DNA of 64,000 nt from Nymphaea colorata (GCF_008831285.2 NC_045147.1:17276854-17340853), one strand, 5' to 3'; shown: positions 1 to 11,780, numbered from the stretch's first letter. The notes: generated by a model from the sequence alone, not told the origin. Translations and numbers: made by a program.

Positions 1-102
1 TTTATCTTCCCCTTTATCTCCTCTACTCCCCAAAAGAAATACAGAAAAGATGAAGAAGAAAAAAGGAGGAAGAAAGGAAGAAAGAGAGGGCAGAGCACCA
101 AC

Positions 103-748
103 CTGCCAACGGAATGGCGAGAATGTCGCCAGGAGTGATCGCCGACGTGCCCATGGCATTGACAGTCATGAGGTCGGAGAGCGTGGTGCTGTACCTGGCG
201 GCGATGGCGGGAAGCGAGTCGGGCCCCTGGACGACGTAGGAGAGGTAGACGGCGGGGAGTCCGTTGTCGGTCCCATTGAAGCAAGCACAAGGGAGAGGAA
301 TCTTGAGGGGCTGCCCAAGATCAACGAGGCCAGGGTCGGTGATGCCGTTGGCGTCGCGGATCTGGTCGGCGGTGACAAGGCCGGCGTAGACGGAGGAAGC
401 TATGGAGGCGAAGGTGTCGGAGGCGCGGGCGCGGTAGGTGACGGAGGCTACCTTGCGGATGCCGTCGACGCAGGAGCAGGGGACAGGGACCTTGAGGAAG
501 AGGCGAGCGGGAAGAATGTGGTTCTCGACGTCCGGGTAGGAGAGGTCGTAGGCGTTGGCGGTCAGTAGGGCAACGGGGTCGACCTGGAAGAGGGTGGCCA
601 CCTCCGAGACCTTGAGGTCCGTGGGGAGGGTGTAGCCCACCATGGCATTGCAGGAGTCGGAGCCGCTGCAGGGCTCGATGGTGGACTTCCCCGAGGCCCG
701 TGAGACGCAAATGAGGAAGAAGAGGAACAGCTGCAGCAGGACCGCCAT
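103..748 (-). CDS. LysM domain GPI-anchored/receptor-like protein, first exon (gene continues beyond the window)
   Basis: Extracellular LysM protein of the LYM/LYP/CEBiP type, whose members bind chitin or peptidoglycan fragments at the plasma membrane and work with LysM receptor kinases. The ATG at 748-746 opens a hydrophobic signal peptide (MAVLLQLFLFFLICVSRASG). About 195 residues of ectodomain follow, with the family's paired-cysteine linkers (PCSC, PCAC) and LysM-like segments such as the one around YVVQGPDSLPAIAARYSTTL. The reading frame runs to a CAG/GTTGGT donor at 103/102, after residue 215 plus one base. Frame beyond this point is intronic. The remaining exons, including any GPI-anchor signal, lie left of base 1. 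Family assignment is good; which subgroup (LYM1/LYM3/LYP4/LYP6 or LYM2/CEBiP) cannot be decided from this exon. Confidence 0.88.
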
Positions 749-2079
749 GGCTCTCTCTCCCTAGCTCTCCCTCCCACTATCCCGAGGTACAGTGAGGGTT
801 GCAGAGAAGCGTGGGTATCCAGAGAGTGTCATGTACTGTACAAGTAGCCCTTGTCCTTGCGAAAGTGGGGAGAGAGAGAGAGAGGGGAGGGAAGGAAAAG
901 GTGAACTCTTTCCGGTAGCAGGCCATCATTTTTCATAGTTTTCACATTTACGCTGGCTTTTTTATCATAATGCAATTTAGTATACGTTCGGGTTACAATG
1001 GCATCCTTATCATACATGTTCACCTTCTTCAAGTGAAAGACAGATTGGCATCTCTTATCATTCATTGAAGGTTTAAATTTTTTGGTCAGATTCCATTTAG
1101 CCTAAAGAATTTAGTACATTGGTTCATGTCTAAGGTTAATAAGAAGTTGGTCACTAATTCGAGTGGCATGGGAGTCCACTAAGTAAAAAAAAAAAACCCT
1201 TAAAACCTCTACCACCCAACTATTAATTGAACCTAGTCTCGGTCGAACTAAGCTTATACCAATCAAATAACTTTGTGAATGGTAGGTTAGATTTGAGATC
1301 ACCAGTCCACAAGTTCCATAATCAAGGTTGGTATTCTTATACCATCTCTCACCAAATGAGAAGCCAATCTAGGAACCAACTATTGTTATAGAAACTGAAC
1401 CCAGACCAGCTTTAGTGGACTAAGCTAGGCTGCCATTAAAGGGTCTTTCAATTGACCCCACCATCCCTCTTCCAAAAAAAAGGCCGTGATCGATCCAACC
1501 ATTTTTTTTCTTTTTAAGAAGGTCCTGCTTTTCAGAATTTTTTGAAGTCTGGATCCTGTTTTCTTGCTTTTCGTGAAAAGTATGGGGCGACCACCAAAGA
1601 TTACTTTTCTTTTTCTTTTTATCTTTTTTCCTTCTGCTGCGAATTTCGGAATGTTCAAAATTAAAGAATTGTAATGAGTTGTTGGCGTGGGACCCCCTCG
1701 CCATTAAAACGCTTGTCTTTTTTTTCTTCTTCTCCCTTGTTTTTGCCAATATTACGAGGGGATGTCTTTACACCATTAAGTTGCGAAAACTTCTTTACCA
1801 AATTCATGGTGATCTAATAATGACTGCTTTATTCTGACCGATAATGATATTTCTGAATTAAATCATCTCCTAACATATTTTCACCCAGATGGGGTGGTCA
1901 GGGTGCCCACCCATGAAAAATTTGCTCTGAGCCTATAAGAACTTGAACTTGGCCTTATCGGTTTCTTTAATGAGTCCGGTGGGTCATGGTCCTTTAATGG
2001 GCCACTTAAGAACAAAGTAAAATAACTCTTATCTTATGGGTCATTATACAAATTTACGCACATATATTGTGTAAAAGAG

Positions 2080-2180
2080 CACATATCTTATGGCATTATG
2101 AATGTTGCGTGAGTGTTGCATGAATATAACACATATTTTATGAGCATTATGAATGTTGTGTGAGTGTTTCATCAATATTT
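2080..2180. repeat. Two-copy tandem repeat, period about 50 bp
   Basis: Units starting at 2080 and 2130 both begin with cacatat-ttatg and carry gcattatgaatgttg then gtgagtgtt, with a few substitutions between copies. It is a local duplication with no coding sense. Confidence 0.7.
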
Positions 2181-2844
2181 ATTGAAAAACGAAAAGATTC
2201 ATGAAATTCTTATACAAATGTTTCACAAATATACTCTTATTTTAAGACAGACACAATGCCAGTGCAAAAAAACCCTAAGCAGAATTCTTGTCTGCAGCCA
2301 ATCTGTTTTTTCGGTGGTGGTAAGATCCTATGAGACAAAGCTAAAACATGTGTTCTTGACATTCTATAAAAAAAAAATTTGACATCTATCCATGTAAAAC
2401 AATCCATCTACAATTTAGAATAATGATTCTAGTCTCCTACAAAACCAATTATATAAATCACATCTATATGGTTAGGTTTTACAAACTGTATGAGAAAATA
2501 GATGGCTTCCATGTGACTCATTATTCTCATCGTGGGTGGCATCCAACATAGAATTCCATGCACCAGTCTGTCCGCTTGTCTTGTCCCACCCCTCGTCACT
2601 TCATTTCATTTCATTTCTCCACAAAATACAAAAGCACGTACGTACATGAAGAGAATGTTTGGCAGGTGAATGTCTTCCAAGCCAAACAAATGCGTACATC
2701 TTCTTTAACCTTTCCTATTTTTTTCTCCCAAAGTTAGTCGTGTTTCTCAGTTCATGGCTGGTTGTTTTTGTACCTTATTCCTTCAAGCCCTTACTCCCTC
2801 TGCACTAAAAGCATGTTGGACTTGATAAAACTACACTTAGGCTT

Positions 2845-3112
2845 AGGGGTGAACAACCAGCTAGATCGGCTCGTTAAAACTTGGCTCGTGAACAAGTTCG
2901 GGCCGAGTCATTTTCTTAACATGTCAAACTCGAGTTAATGAGTCGATTAGTTTAAATAATCGAGTTGAATTCAAGCTCAGCAGGTAACTGCCGAGAGCTC
3001 GAGCTTTAATCGAGTTTGTCGAACCTTAATCAAGTTGATATATTCAAACGAGTTTATGAGTTTGTCGAACTATAATTGGTGATTGAACTCGACTCGACTG
3101 ATGTTCACCTTA
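2845..3112. mobile_element. Non-autonomous hAT-like MITE, rich in CTCGA/GAGCTCG motifs
   Basis: The ends form imperfect inverted repeats: the left end reads aggggtgaacaa and the right end, reversed, reads aaggtgaacatc. The interior is full of ctcgag/tcgagt words pointing in opposite directions, a composition common in plant hAT-type MITEs. There is no transposase. I could not find a clean 8-bp target duplication, so the superfamily is an inference from the termini and composition. A diverged relative may lie at about 62.04-62.33 kb. Confidence 0.5.
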
Positions 3113-3423
3113 CAAAGGCGAAGAGACTTTGTCACTGAACGAACATTTCATTTGACAGCACCCGGCCAAGGGTCTTTGTCGTAGCAGGAACGAACATAAC
3201 TTTCATTTGACTGTACTGCAAAGTAGAGAGTATGATCGTCTTTTTCTTTAGGGGCCATAATGTGCTTTTGATTTATAGTTTATGATCTAAAAATAATGAG
3301 ACAAGAGAAGCATGAAATTCATACCTTTTAGATAGGGAGAAGTTGAAATCTCTGCTTGGCTGATAGTAGACGCCCAAAAGAAAACAAGAATAACGTCGGC
3401 CGTTAACTTAAAAATTTTTCCTT

Positions 3424-3430
3424 TATAAAC
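3424..3430 (+). promoter_or_regulatory. Candidate TATA box of the GT51 gene
   Basis: TATAAAC lies 104 bases upstream of the chosen start codon at 3528. A start site about 30 bases downstream (near 3455) would place the in-frame ATG at 3447 upstream of the transcript, so the ATG at 3528 is preferred. Confidence 0.5.
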
Positions 3431-3527
3431 GGGGGAAAAGTGATAAGTGAAAACAAACGGAGTCGAGCCCTCCCGCTTCTCCTGGTCGGGGACGCGCGGG
3501 CGAGACGAGGCGCCAAATGCAGTGACT

Positions 3528-5040
3528 ATGCTGGCATCATATTCGTTCGGCGTCGGCGCCGTCCGGCATTCTCCTCCTGTCCGTCGCCGTCCTTACCAGT
3601 CAACCTCTCCTCAACGTCCCTTCCCTTTCAGCGATCCCCGACCACCTTCTTCCTTGTCCCTCTTCTTCCGTCCATCATTGCGAACGGAGATGCCGCCGCT
3701 CCCCAGCTGCCGAGCAGCGAGATCCTACTCCGATTTGACGCGTGGGGATGATTGGACTTTGATCTGGCTGATCCTTAGAAACGCCCTCGTCGTCCTCGTG
3801 TTCGCCTCTTCTCTGGCCGTCCTTCGCCTTCTTTTCTCCGTCGTTCCCTCCAATTTCGGGAGCCGATGGGAGGCCCTGGTTCGGGAGGAGGCGACGTGCG
3901 CTGACGCCTGGGACGTCCCTCCGTACGTTTGGCAGGCGGTGGTGGCATCAGAGGACCGCCGGTTTTTCCAGCATCGGGGCGTCGACCCGAGGGGGATTGC
4001 GCGCGCCGTGTTCTCGCTCGCGACGAACGGAGGCGGCAGCACCATCACCCAACAGGTGAGGTCAAGTTAGTGCTTGGCTTCTGGGGTGCTTCGATTCAGT
4101 TTACTTTTACATGAGTTTTGGATTTTATTCTGATTTTCTCTTTTATGATCGAGTTAGCTGAGGAGCATGGACTCGATTTGTGAATGAAACTCCGGGGCCA
4201 ATAGAGGATAACCCTGACTTTTGAGTTTCGTGAATTTACTTCTAACATTGGAAGCACTGGTAACAATCTTTGTTTATACCCAGGTTCCTCGTTTCGCTCA
4301 ACGCAAATCGTGACTCGGTTTAGTTTCCTTATTGGATGCCTTCCTGTTTTCCGATTGGAGTTGCAAGTCAAATGAGTTTCAATTATGTCCAAGAGTTAAA
4401 AAATCACATATAGTTAGCAATAGACGTGATCCATGAATTGATGCCTATCAAAAGGTCCACGCAAAATGCATCTATAGACTATAGGCCTCATACTCTCATT
4501 TGCTCGACATGCTTTATAAGATGACAAGTGCAACTGCCCGTACCATATTAGCAGCAGGAGGACGCGAGTTAGTACACGAACAAAAATATAAATACAAATA
4601 CATGAGACATGGAAAATATTTTTCTACTAGGAATTTTAGTATATATTGTTTAATTTGCTAAAGCTGATTGCTGGTTCTCTTCTTTAAAATTTTTTATAAC
4701 AGCTCGTGAAGAATGTACTCCTGCGAAGCGAGTGCAGATGGGCGAGAAAAGTTGTGGAAGGACTGGTTTCTCTTTGTTTGGAAAAGAAAATGTCAAAGTG
4801 GCAAATCCTATCGGCTTACTTGAGGAAGGTGAGCTAAATTATCTTGGTAGTGACCTTAATTGAGTAATGTCCTTGATTTGAAATGTTGATCGTGTGATTT
4901 GCATAATCTCATGAGGTTTTTTAGCAAATTAGCCATATAAGTGGTTTGGTTCATTGGATATGTGGATTGAAAAGGATTATATACTTCCGACTTTTTGTCA
5001 TAAATTATTGATGGTTACCCTCTCTTTCTCTCTCTCTCTT

Positions 5041-5076
<36 letters not shown>

Positions 5077-6495
5077 CACATATTTATATACACATACACA
5101 AAAATGTTCAATCAGACGTCACTTGCCACAGATATATTGGGGGCATGGGGTGTATGGAATTAATTCAGCGTCTGCCTTTTACTTTGGGAAGCGCCCAACT
5201 TCACTCAGTTTGGGTGAGTCTGCTCTTTTGGCTGGCATCATACCTTCGCCTGAAATTCTGTCACCTTTTAAAGACCTGAGCAGGTTTGAGCTGCATGAAT
5301 TCTTCTCTCCTTTTCTGTTGCTGTTTTTTTTGGATGATATTCTTTCATAATTTCTCTAAGGAATGAGTTATACTGATCTTGGTTTTTATTCTTGCATATG
5401 TGCATTTTCAGATGTTGCACTTGTTCTTGCTGCATATGTTCTAACTTTTTCTTTTATAAAGAGGGAAAAGATCTCAGGCTAGAGCATTGAGAAGAATGGT
5501 GGAAGCAGGTTATCTTGATGTGGAGACAGCACTATGGGTTATTAAGCAACCTATTTATCTTCACAATGATGAACCAAATCAGGTAGATAACATTTGGCCT
5601 GTTCTGTACCCTTTGAAAGAGTTATTGTTGAAGATTTTCTTTATCTCTTGTAAGTTGTAACCGAGACAATTTTATTTTCAAATTAAGAAAATCTGGAACC
5701 AACCATGAACTGAAACATTCTTAATAACTACTGACATTGTCATGAATCTAAGAGAGCTGCATGAAAAGAGCACAAATGGTAAGATTTTAGACTGACATCA
5801 AAGCTTCAACCAACCTGATCAGCTGAATTCACCCTCATGTCTATGGCAATTTGGTACAAGAAGCCAAAGCTCCCCCACTCTTCCCTTTGTCTCTAGGGTC
5901 CAAGGTTGTTAACATGGTGCTGCACTGCCACCCCATAAGGCTCAGGATTCCACTAATACATAGGAACTTTTTCAATTGGCTGGGTATTCCATTAGACAAT
6001 AAATAATGTGTTCACCACAGTGCAAGGTTAGCTAGTGAATGGTTAAAAGTAGTTCAGGTGAATCTCGACATTAGGGATCCTGATTATGTGCATTTACCTG
6101 ATCCGATTCATTTCATTTGCCTCTAGCTTTCTTGCCTCTAGCTTTCTTGCTACAAGTTTAGGAATACTGGGCAGATCTGCTATCTATAACTTGGCCTTTA
6201 AAACATTATTCGGGTGGGACTTTTTTCATTGCTTTCATGCCAATGAAGCCACCAATCAAGAATCATGACCATCCATAGCTGCACCTTCATATCTTACCAA
6301 TCCACCTTTAGGGCCAGCAAGAAATGCCTTGATAGAGTGCATATTTCAGTTTTGCAAGTGCCAATCTAACAATCTCAGTGGTACTGTGCTTCAAGAAGGG
6401 AGACACAGGCCTTCGTTTGTTAGAAATGCAGCCACTCGCCAGGTAAAACAACTGCTTTTGAATTGGGAAGAGAACCCCAATCTCTCTCTCACACT

Positions 6496-6539
<44 letters not shown>

Positions 6540-8167
6540 GGGACTAACTTTAGCCAGAGAAGCGCATATAACTGTATTAGGGGTGGTGGAAGTTATGAAC
6601 TAGCTCCTAAATAAGTCAGCACCATTCTGTAACTTGAACACAGTCTCCCCTGAAAGTTAAACTCCAACTTCTTTTTTTGTTGTTACTTGATAGATTTTAT
6701 TTGTTTGCAATTGCGTATGTCCAATATAGGCCTTTTGGCCCCTGTCCGTGAAATGATTGGAGGTGCATTTTAAATCTATCAAGGGCTTTCACTGCCCTAC
6801 TAAGGCCATCATGGACCTGCTATGCATAGGAACATGCTTGATTGACAGTTGCCAGATGATGAAGTCCAGGACCTCTAGGTATAACTTCCACCTGCACATG
6901 GTAAAAGCATAATCTATTTAGCTTGCCTAATTTTTTTTGCTACCCAGACCAACCTGGTGCACAGATAAAGAGAACTGTTCAGTGGATATCAGGAAGAAAA
7001 AACTGTGAGTGATTGTGGATTTTCTTTAGTTCAAAGACAGAAGTATATTTCCAGGGAATTTCCTGTCAAGGTCTATCACAGAAATCTTTTAATTTTTTCA
7101 GGAAAACCTTGGGAACTTAAAAAAACTAAAATATTTCAAGAATAATAAAAGAAATATCACAGTATGTATTTTACTAAATTTCTTACAAACATTTTTCAAA
7201 TGTTCAAAACAAAGTTTAAATTTTGAAGGAAATGAAATGGAAAATAGAAACTGACAGCACATATTGAAAAGAAGAATTTTCTTAGGAAAAGAAAAATATG
7301 CGGATATCATCACTATTTATTTTTTAGAAATGTCTTGGAAATATGATGATATTTTCCAGTAACGTCATTCAACTCCTTGGCAATGAAATGACAATATTTT
7401 TAACTACTGCTTTGAAATTTGTGACCGTTCTTTAATCTGAATGTCAATGGGTGCTGGTGCACATTCTAATATGTTAGAGCTAGTCAGCTACATGCTTTTT
7501 CAATTCCTGAATTATGACAAAATCACAAAGATGTTCAGAGTAGCATCGACATTTATGATTGTACTATAATTATGAATATGTTCTGGTGCACATCCGTATA
7601 TGTTACAGCTGTTCATGAATTGCACATTCAATGTTTTTCTTTTTCCTCCATTGTTGTTTTCCAATTACGAAAAGCAAATTGTAGAAGCTGCTCTTTGTGG
7701 GATTCTCTTACACAAAATGTGCTCCATAAACATGCTTGGGCTATGAGGATAATATTATCAAATTTGACCTGGCATAGACGTACCAGGGTCTACGATCTAA
7801 AATAGACACCGTATGGAAATAAAATATTTGTTCATAAATAGTAGCAGTTACGAAGACATTTAGGCAGGACTGTCTCATCAGCTGATGAGATGCTGCTTGA
7901 TGCCACATTATATCTCTACAATGTTATCCATTACCTATATCTTCAGAATAAAAACATGCATTTGATCATTGGCAGGGAACTGTAAAAGTGGCAAATGAAC
8001 AACTTACATGGAAGGATGTTTGGGATTGGGAGAAGGAAAGCAGCATGTGGGAAGTAAAAGAGCAAATGGAAACATGGGTGCAGAAACGTCGGGAGCACAT
8101 GAGCAGAATTTGTACTGTGGGAAATGGATTAGAGTCTCTGTTCAAATTGGTTAACTTATCTAAGTGA
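3528..8167 (+). CDS. GT51 family peptidoglycan glycosyltransferase, probably plastid-targeted, five exons
   Basis: Monofunctional-type murein glycosyltransferase; the family polymerises lipid II into glycan strands at a membrane. Exons: 3528-4055, 4703-4828, 5132-5283, 5462-5582, 7976-8167; all phases agree and give 372 residues. Residues 1-70 are Ser/Arg/Pro-rich and poor in acids, like a plastid transit peptide. Residues about 76-106 form one membrane helix. The GT51 motifs follow in order: SEDRRFFQHRGVD (catalytic Glu142), GGSTITQQLVKN, RKVVEG (second acidic residue, Glu195), a KWQILSAYLRK segment, then YGINSASAFYFGK and LLAGIIPSPE. The usual ILExYLN reads ILSAYLR here, so the Glu and Asn of that motif are missing. 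A short linker like that after the GT domain of PBP1 (RALRRMVEAGYLD) is kept, but there is no transpeptidase domain. The last 63 residues match nothing I recognise. Exon 5 is separated by a 2.4-kb intron and could be alternatively spliced. Confidence 0.9.
5041..5081. repeat. (TA)n-(CA)n microsatellite in GT51 intron 2
   Basis: About 13 TA units are followed by a CA tract, ending some 50 bases before the acceptor of exon 3. Confidence 0.9.
6499..6534. repeat. (AG)n microsatellite in GT51 intron 4
   Basis: About 18 AG units inside the 2.4-kb intron between exons 4 and 5. Confidence 0.9.
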
Positions 8168-8431
8168 ATGTTGCAGCATCGGTCGCTTCTACATGTTCAG
8201 GACTACCTAAAATGAAGGTCCTTCGACTAACATTAAGTGGCGGTGCAGCTTATTTCTTGCCATGACGATTTCTGCTTGTGTGACAAAAGGTAACGTGGTT
8301 GATTCTGCTTGAAGAACCGTACTGAAGTCGTTGCCTGTTCATCTGAGGCTTGTACAGCAAATACGGTAGCACTTGCTCCCTGTGGGCTTAGCCACTTGCC
8401 ACCCTTCCCAATTGTATTGGACGTCTTTTCC

Positions 8432-8437
8432 AATAAA
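8432..8437 (+). terminator. Candidate polyadenylation signal of the GT51 gene
   Basis: AATAAA 265 bases after the TGA at 8165-8167, on the coding strand, at a reasonable distance for a plant 3' UTR. Confidence 0.45.
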
Positions 8438-10140
8438 ATTGGAACGATACACTGAGTTACGGAGCGATGTTGGAAGGCTTGCCCTCCACAAAAAGGAAAT
8501 TGTAATTTATACATTCATCAGTTTAGTAATGCTGGTCTTTGTTGTAGTTAGCTATTTCCTGTAGTGAATTGTCTCGGGAACTTTTCCGTTGACCACAAAA
8601 AGAAAAAGTGACCCTTGGAAAACTAAAATACAGCAAGATCTGAACCGATAGACGAGAGGTCTACAAATGGCCTTTATTGTCGAGCAAGGGTACTGACAGA
8701 TTCCAAATAAAAGGATGATGAGTTCTATAATCTTTATGAGGAGAGCTTCATTTCCGTGAGCATTGAGCAATGCTCAGAAGCAGCACCTTTGAACCAAATC
8801 CGAACTCAGCCATGTAGACAGGTAAGCAGAAGACTGTTAGCCCCGAGTAGCATGCCGAGGACGAAAGCTGGTTTTTGTCACATCCAGAGCTCTTGTTTGT
8901 GCTTCATCGTGGGCGAATTTTGTATGCCATAAAACACACACACACACACTCTCTCTCTGTCTGTGTAGGTGCACAATGATTGCTTGAATTGTGCTCCTTG
9001 AGTGGACAGTCACTACGCTGTATTTCCACTTAAAATAAAAGGTCTCTTTCTCCCACTTTCTTCCCTCAATTTCTAGTCTAGACGTGTATGGCGTAAAGAA
9101 AATCATGAATCTATTCTCCTTTTGTTTGATTGTCCTTTGTGCAATGAGGGTAAAACATTCAATGAAATAAAGGTCTCCAGACAATTAAACACGCTCTTAC
9201 ATGTTGTTTCCTTCCCATATTTGGTTGTCTGGTACTTTATAGTTACCCTTTTTGGTTAAAAATTTAACCATACATATGAATGTGTAATGAGAAAGAATAG
9301 AAAGTAAAAAATGGATACCTAAGATCGTTAAACTAGAATGCTTGCTCATGCATGGTTTGTGTGTGGATCTTTATATTTACTCTGAGAGACTCCAATTAAT
9401 CCGATCTCCTCACACTGCGCACATATCTCAGTTTTAGTTTCCGTCATCAAACTAATACAAATTCCGAGGCCGGCCAGAAGCAGGGTCTCCTGCCAAAAGG
9501 AATGCTTGGATATGATGATTTTGCTGCAGGGATGAGAAAACAAGTGAATGGAAGGGGTGGGAGTAAGAGGAATATCAAATATTTTCCCGACAATTATTGG
9601 CCTTTTTATAACTCTATCCTTAACTGTTCATTATTAATGATTATATAGGTCTGTGGTGGTTGCTTTGTTGGTTGATTGACTTGTTCTGTTTAAAAAATTT
9701 GGGGTCTGTGCAAACAAGCAAGAATTTGTGACTATTCTAAATGGTGCTGATCAAGAGTTAGGAGACGCATTGAGGGCATTCATCCCCAAAGCTTGGAAGC
9801 ATCTGTCTTGTCCCCATGTGGCGATGAAACTGTGTCGGTTGAGTTAGCCTCGAGAGAGGCTTCTCCGGGAAAAAGAATAGGAACCTAACCATAAATGAGT
9901 GAGTTAAACTACAGCACTCGTACAGACTCTGGTTTTGAAGAGTCATGCTTCTTCACCAAGAAACGAAAGGATGACCCAGCCATGGCATATAACAGTAAAA
10001 AGAAAATTGAAACTTAATTTCTTACCGAGTTGATGACACTTTGCATTGATCCATGTTCACACCCATACAAACACAAACACGTACGCAACCAAGCTCGGGT
10101 TATTCCTACGCTGAAGACCAAACTTCATAATAAACAGTTT

Positions 10141-10314
10141 CATTGTTAGGGATGCAAAGGATTGTAGGATAATAAGATACGAAGTCTCACTGTTAGGGAT
10201 GCAAAGGGTTATAGGAGTTTCAAAGTTTTGCTTTTGTCAGCTGTGCCAAATTTGATCCAAGCAGACATCCGACTCACTTATATCATCCAAATTAATTATG
10301 AATCCTTTGCATCC
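10141..10314. repeat. Direct and inverted copies of a 14-28 bp word
   Basis: A 28-base unit containing tgttagggatgcaaagg occurs at 10141-10168 and again at 10188-10215. An inverted copy of its core, aatcctttgcatcc, lies at 10301-10314. The arrangement could be the remains of a small foldback element. Confidence 0.6.
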
Positions 10315-11289
10315 TTGTGAATTACATGTACGTATCTTCATTCTTCCTAGAGAAAGCTGCTAATTCAAGTAGCCTTTAATCTATCATCCCTACGCAAATC
10401 TTGCACCCCTGAACTCTATATTAGTTGGGTTCTTCCTGCCAATATAGCGATGATGTCTATTATACATCCTGATGATGATCAACCCCGATAGGTCTGAGCC
10501 CTAAAAATTAAAGGTCTCGCTTTCTGACGAAAGCCGGCCCAAGAAAGGGGCGGTCTCCTAGATGTAATTTTTACCTTCCATGGTTCTGATTTCATCTTTC
10601 AATGACAATCAACGAAGAAGCCTTCGATTGCACTACCAAACTATTCACAGCCAAGCACTTGGCTTAGACCCCATCAGTGTCTAGATAGTTATGCTTTACG
10701 TTGTAAGAAACAATATTATGAAAAAGCGTGTTGCTAAAGCTGTGGGGAGAAGGCTCCCATCCTTTATGTTGAATGACAAGAACATATACAGCAAAAAATA
10801 CTAGTAAAAAAGCTTACTGTTGGTTTATTTCAAGCTTTGCTAGTTTGCTTGTGTTTCGAGTTCCCACTCGGCCATCGTGCTAAATCGCTTCCACCAAAGA
10901 GAAGGAGAGATAGGTGGATTTCTTTTTGCACTTAATTTTACTCTATACACTCGATGTCTTCTGACTAAAGATCTTTAATTTGTAGATCTAACCCCACCAG
11001 TCACTTAACTGGCAAGTTCCTGAAAAAGGAGAAGAAAGTACTTCACTTTGTAATTCAATTTTCACATCGGAGACACTCAACTTCGTGTTCATGTCCCAAC
11101 GAAGACAACAAAACCTCAACCTTGAGTCTCCTCCCATATCTCTCTATCTATATACGAAAGACAGGAGATCAACCAAAAATTGAACAAAATCAAAGACATG
11201 TCGGCGTTCATATAATATACAGAAGTAACCACAAAGAGAGAAGAGAGAGGGATTTATTCACTTCGATCATCCATCAGTTCTGGTCCATT

Positions 11290-11780
11290 AGGCGACTCCT
11301 ACCTCCTTGCATAACTCATCCAAGTTCCAGTCACGCCGGACCGCTCGGCACCTCATCAAGCGCGGCTCGGTTGGTGGCAGCTGCCCGTCCTCAAGCACGA
11401 TTCCTCCTTGACCACGAGGTGTCATGGGGCTATCTTCCTCCTCTTCTTCCCCTTCCTCCTCCTGCTGCTGCCGCCGCCGCTCCTCCTTGCCCTGCCTGTG
11501 CGCCGCCCTCCGGCTCCAGCATCCCACCATTTCCCCGCATCGCCTTCCACACACCAAGTCCCCACCAGCTCCTGCGCTCTGCACGCTCCTCTGCAAGGTC
11601 TGGCATGTCCAGCACGAGATGCTGACCCCCACCTCGATTCTCCTCATGTCTTTACTCCTCCTGCAAACGCACAGCATCCTGCCTGCTGTGAAGATAGACG
11701 CCCTACAGGAACGAGTCCACGGAAATGTATGGGGACGGTGGCAACCCTAGCAACCCGCAACCTCCCTGTGCTGTAGAGTA
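11290..11780. other. GC-rich island with overlapping ORFs on both strands, unassigned
   Basis: This 490-base block is clearly more GC-rich than its surroundings and is open in several frames. On the plus strand, the frame from 11408 starts with a strongly hydrophobic stretch resembling a signal peptide. On the minus strand, 11288-11677 gives a 129-residue frame with a Glu-rich centre, and its C-terminal part (RRDWNLDELCKEVG) looks the most protein-like. None matches a family I recognise. GC-rich DNA opens frames by chance, so this may be a promoter or CpG-island-like block or the remains of a gene. Confidence 0.3.

Larger units (their letters stand above)
749..3423. other. Intergenic region between two divergent genes
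   Basis: It separates the minus-strand LysM gene from the plus-strand GT51 gene and should hold both promoters. No coding sequence is convincing: the ORFs here are short, low in complexity and unlike known proteins. It contains a two-copy tandem repeat near 2.1 kb and a MITE-like element near 2.85-3.11 kb, described separately. No clear TATA box was seen just upstream of the LysM start. Confidence 0.6.

Noticed and set aside
50-568. Plus-strand ORF of 172 residues opposite the LysM exon
   Set aside because: It is Gly/Val/Asp-rich and mirrors the GC-rich exon on the other strand; the minus frame has a signal peptide and LysM features.
3447-3527. In-frame ATG upstream of the chosen GT51 start
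   Set aside because: It lies only 17 bases after the TATA box, before the expected transcription start, and the ATG at 3528 gives a normal transit peptide.
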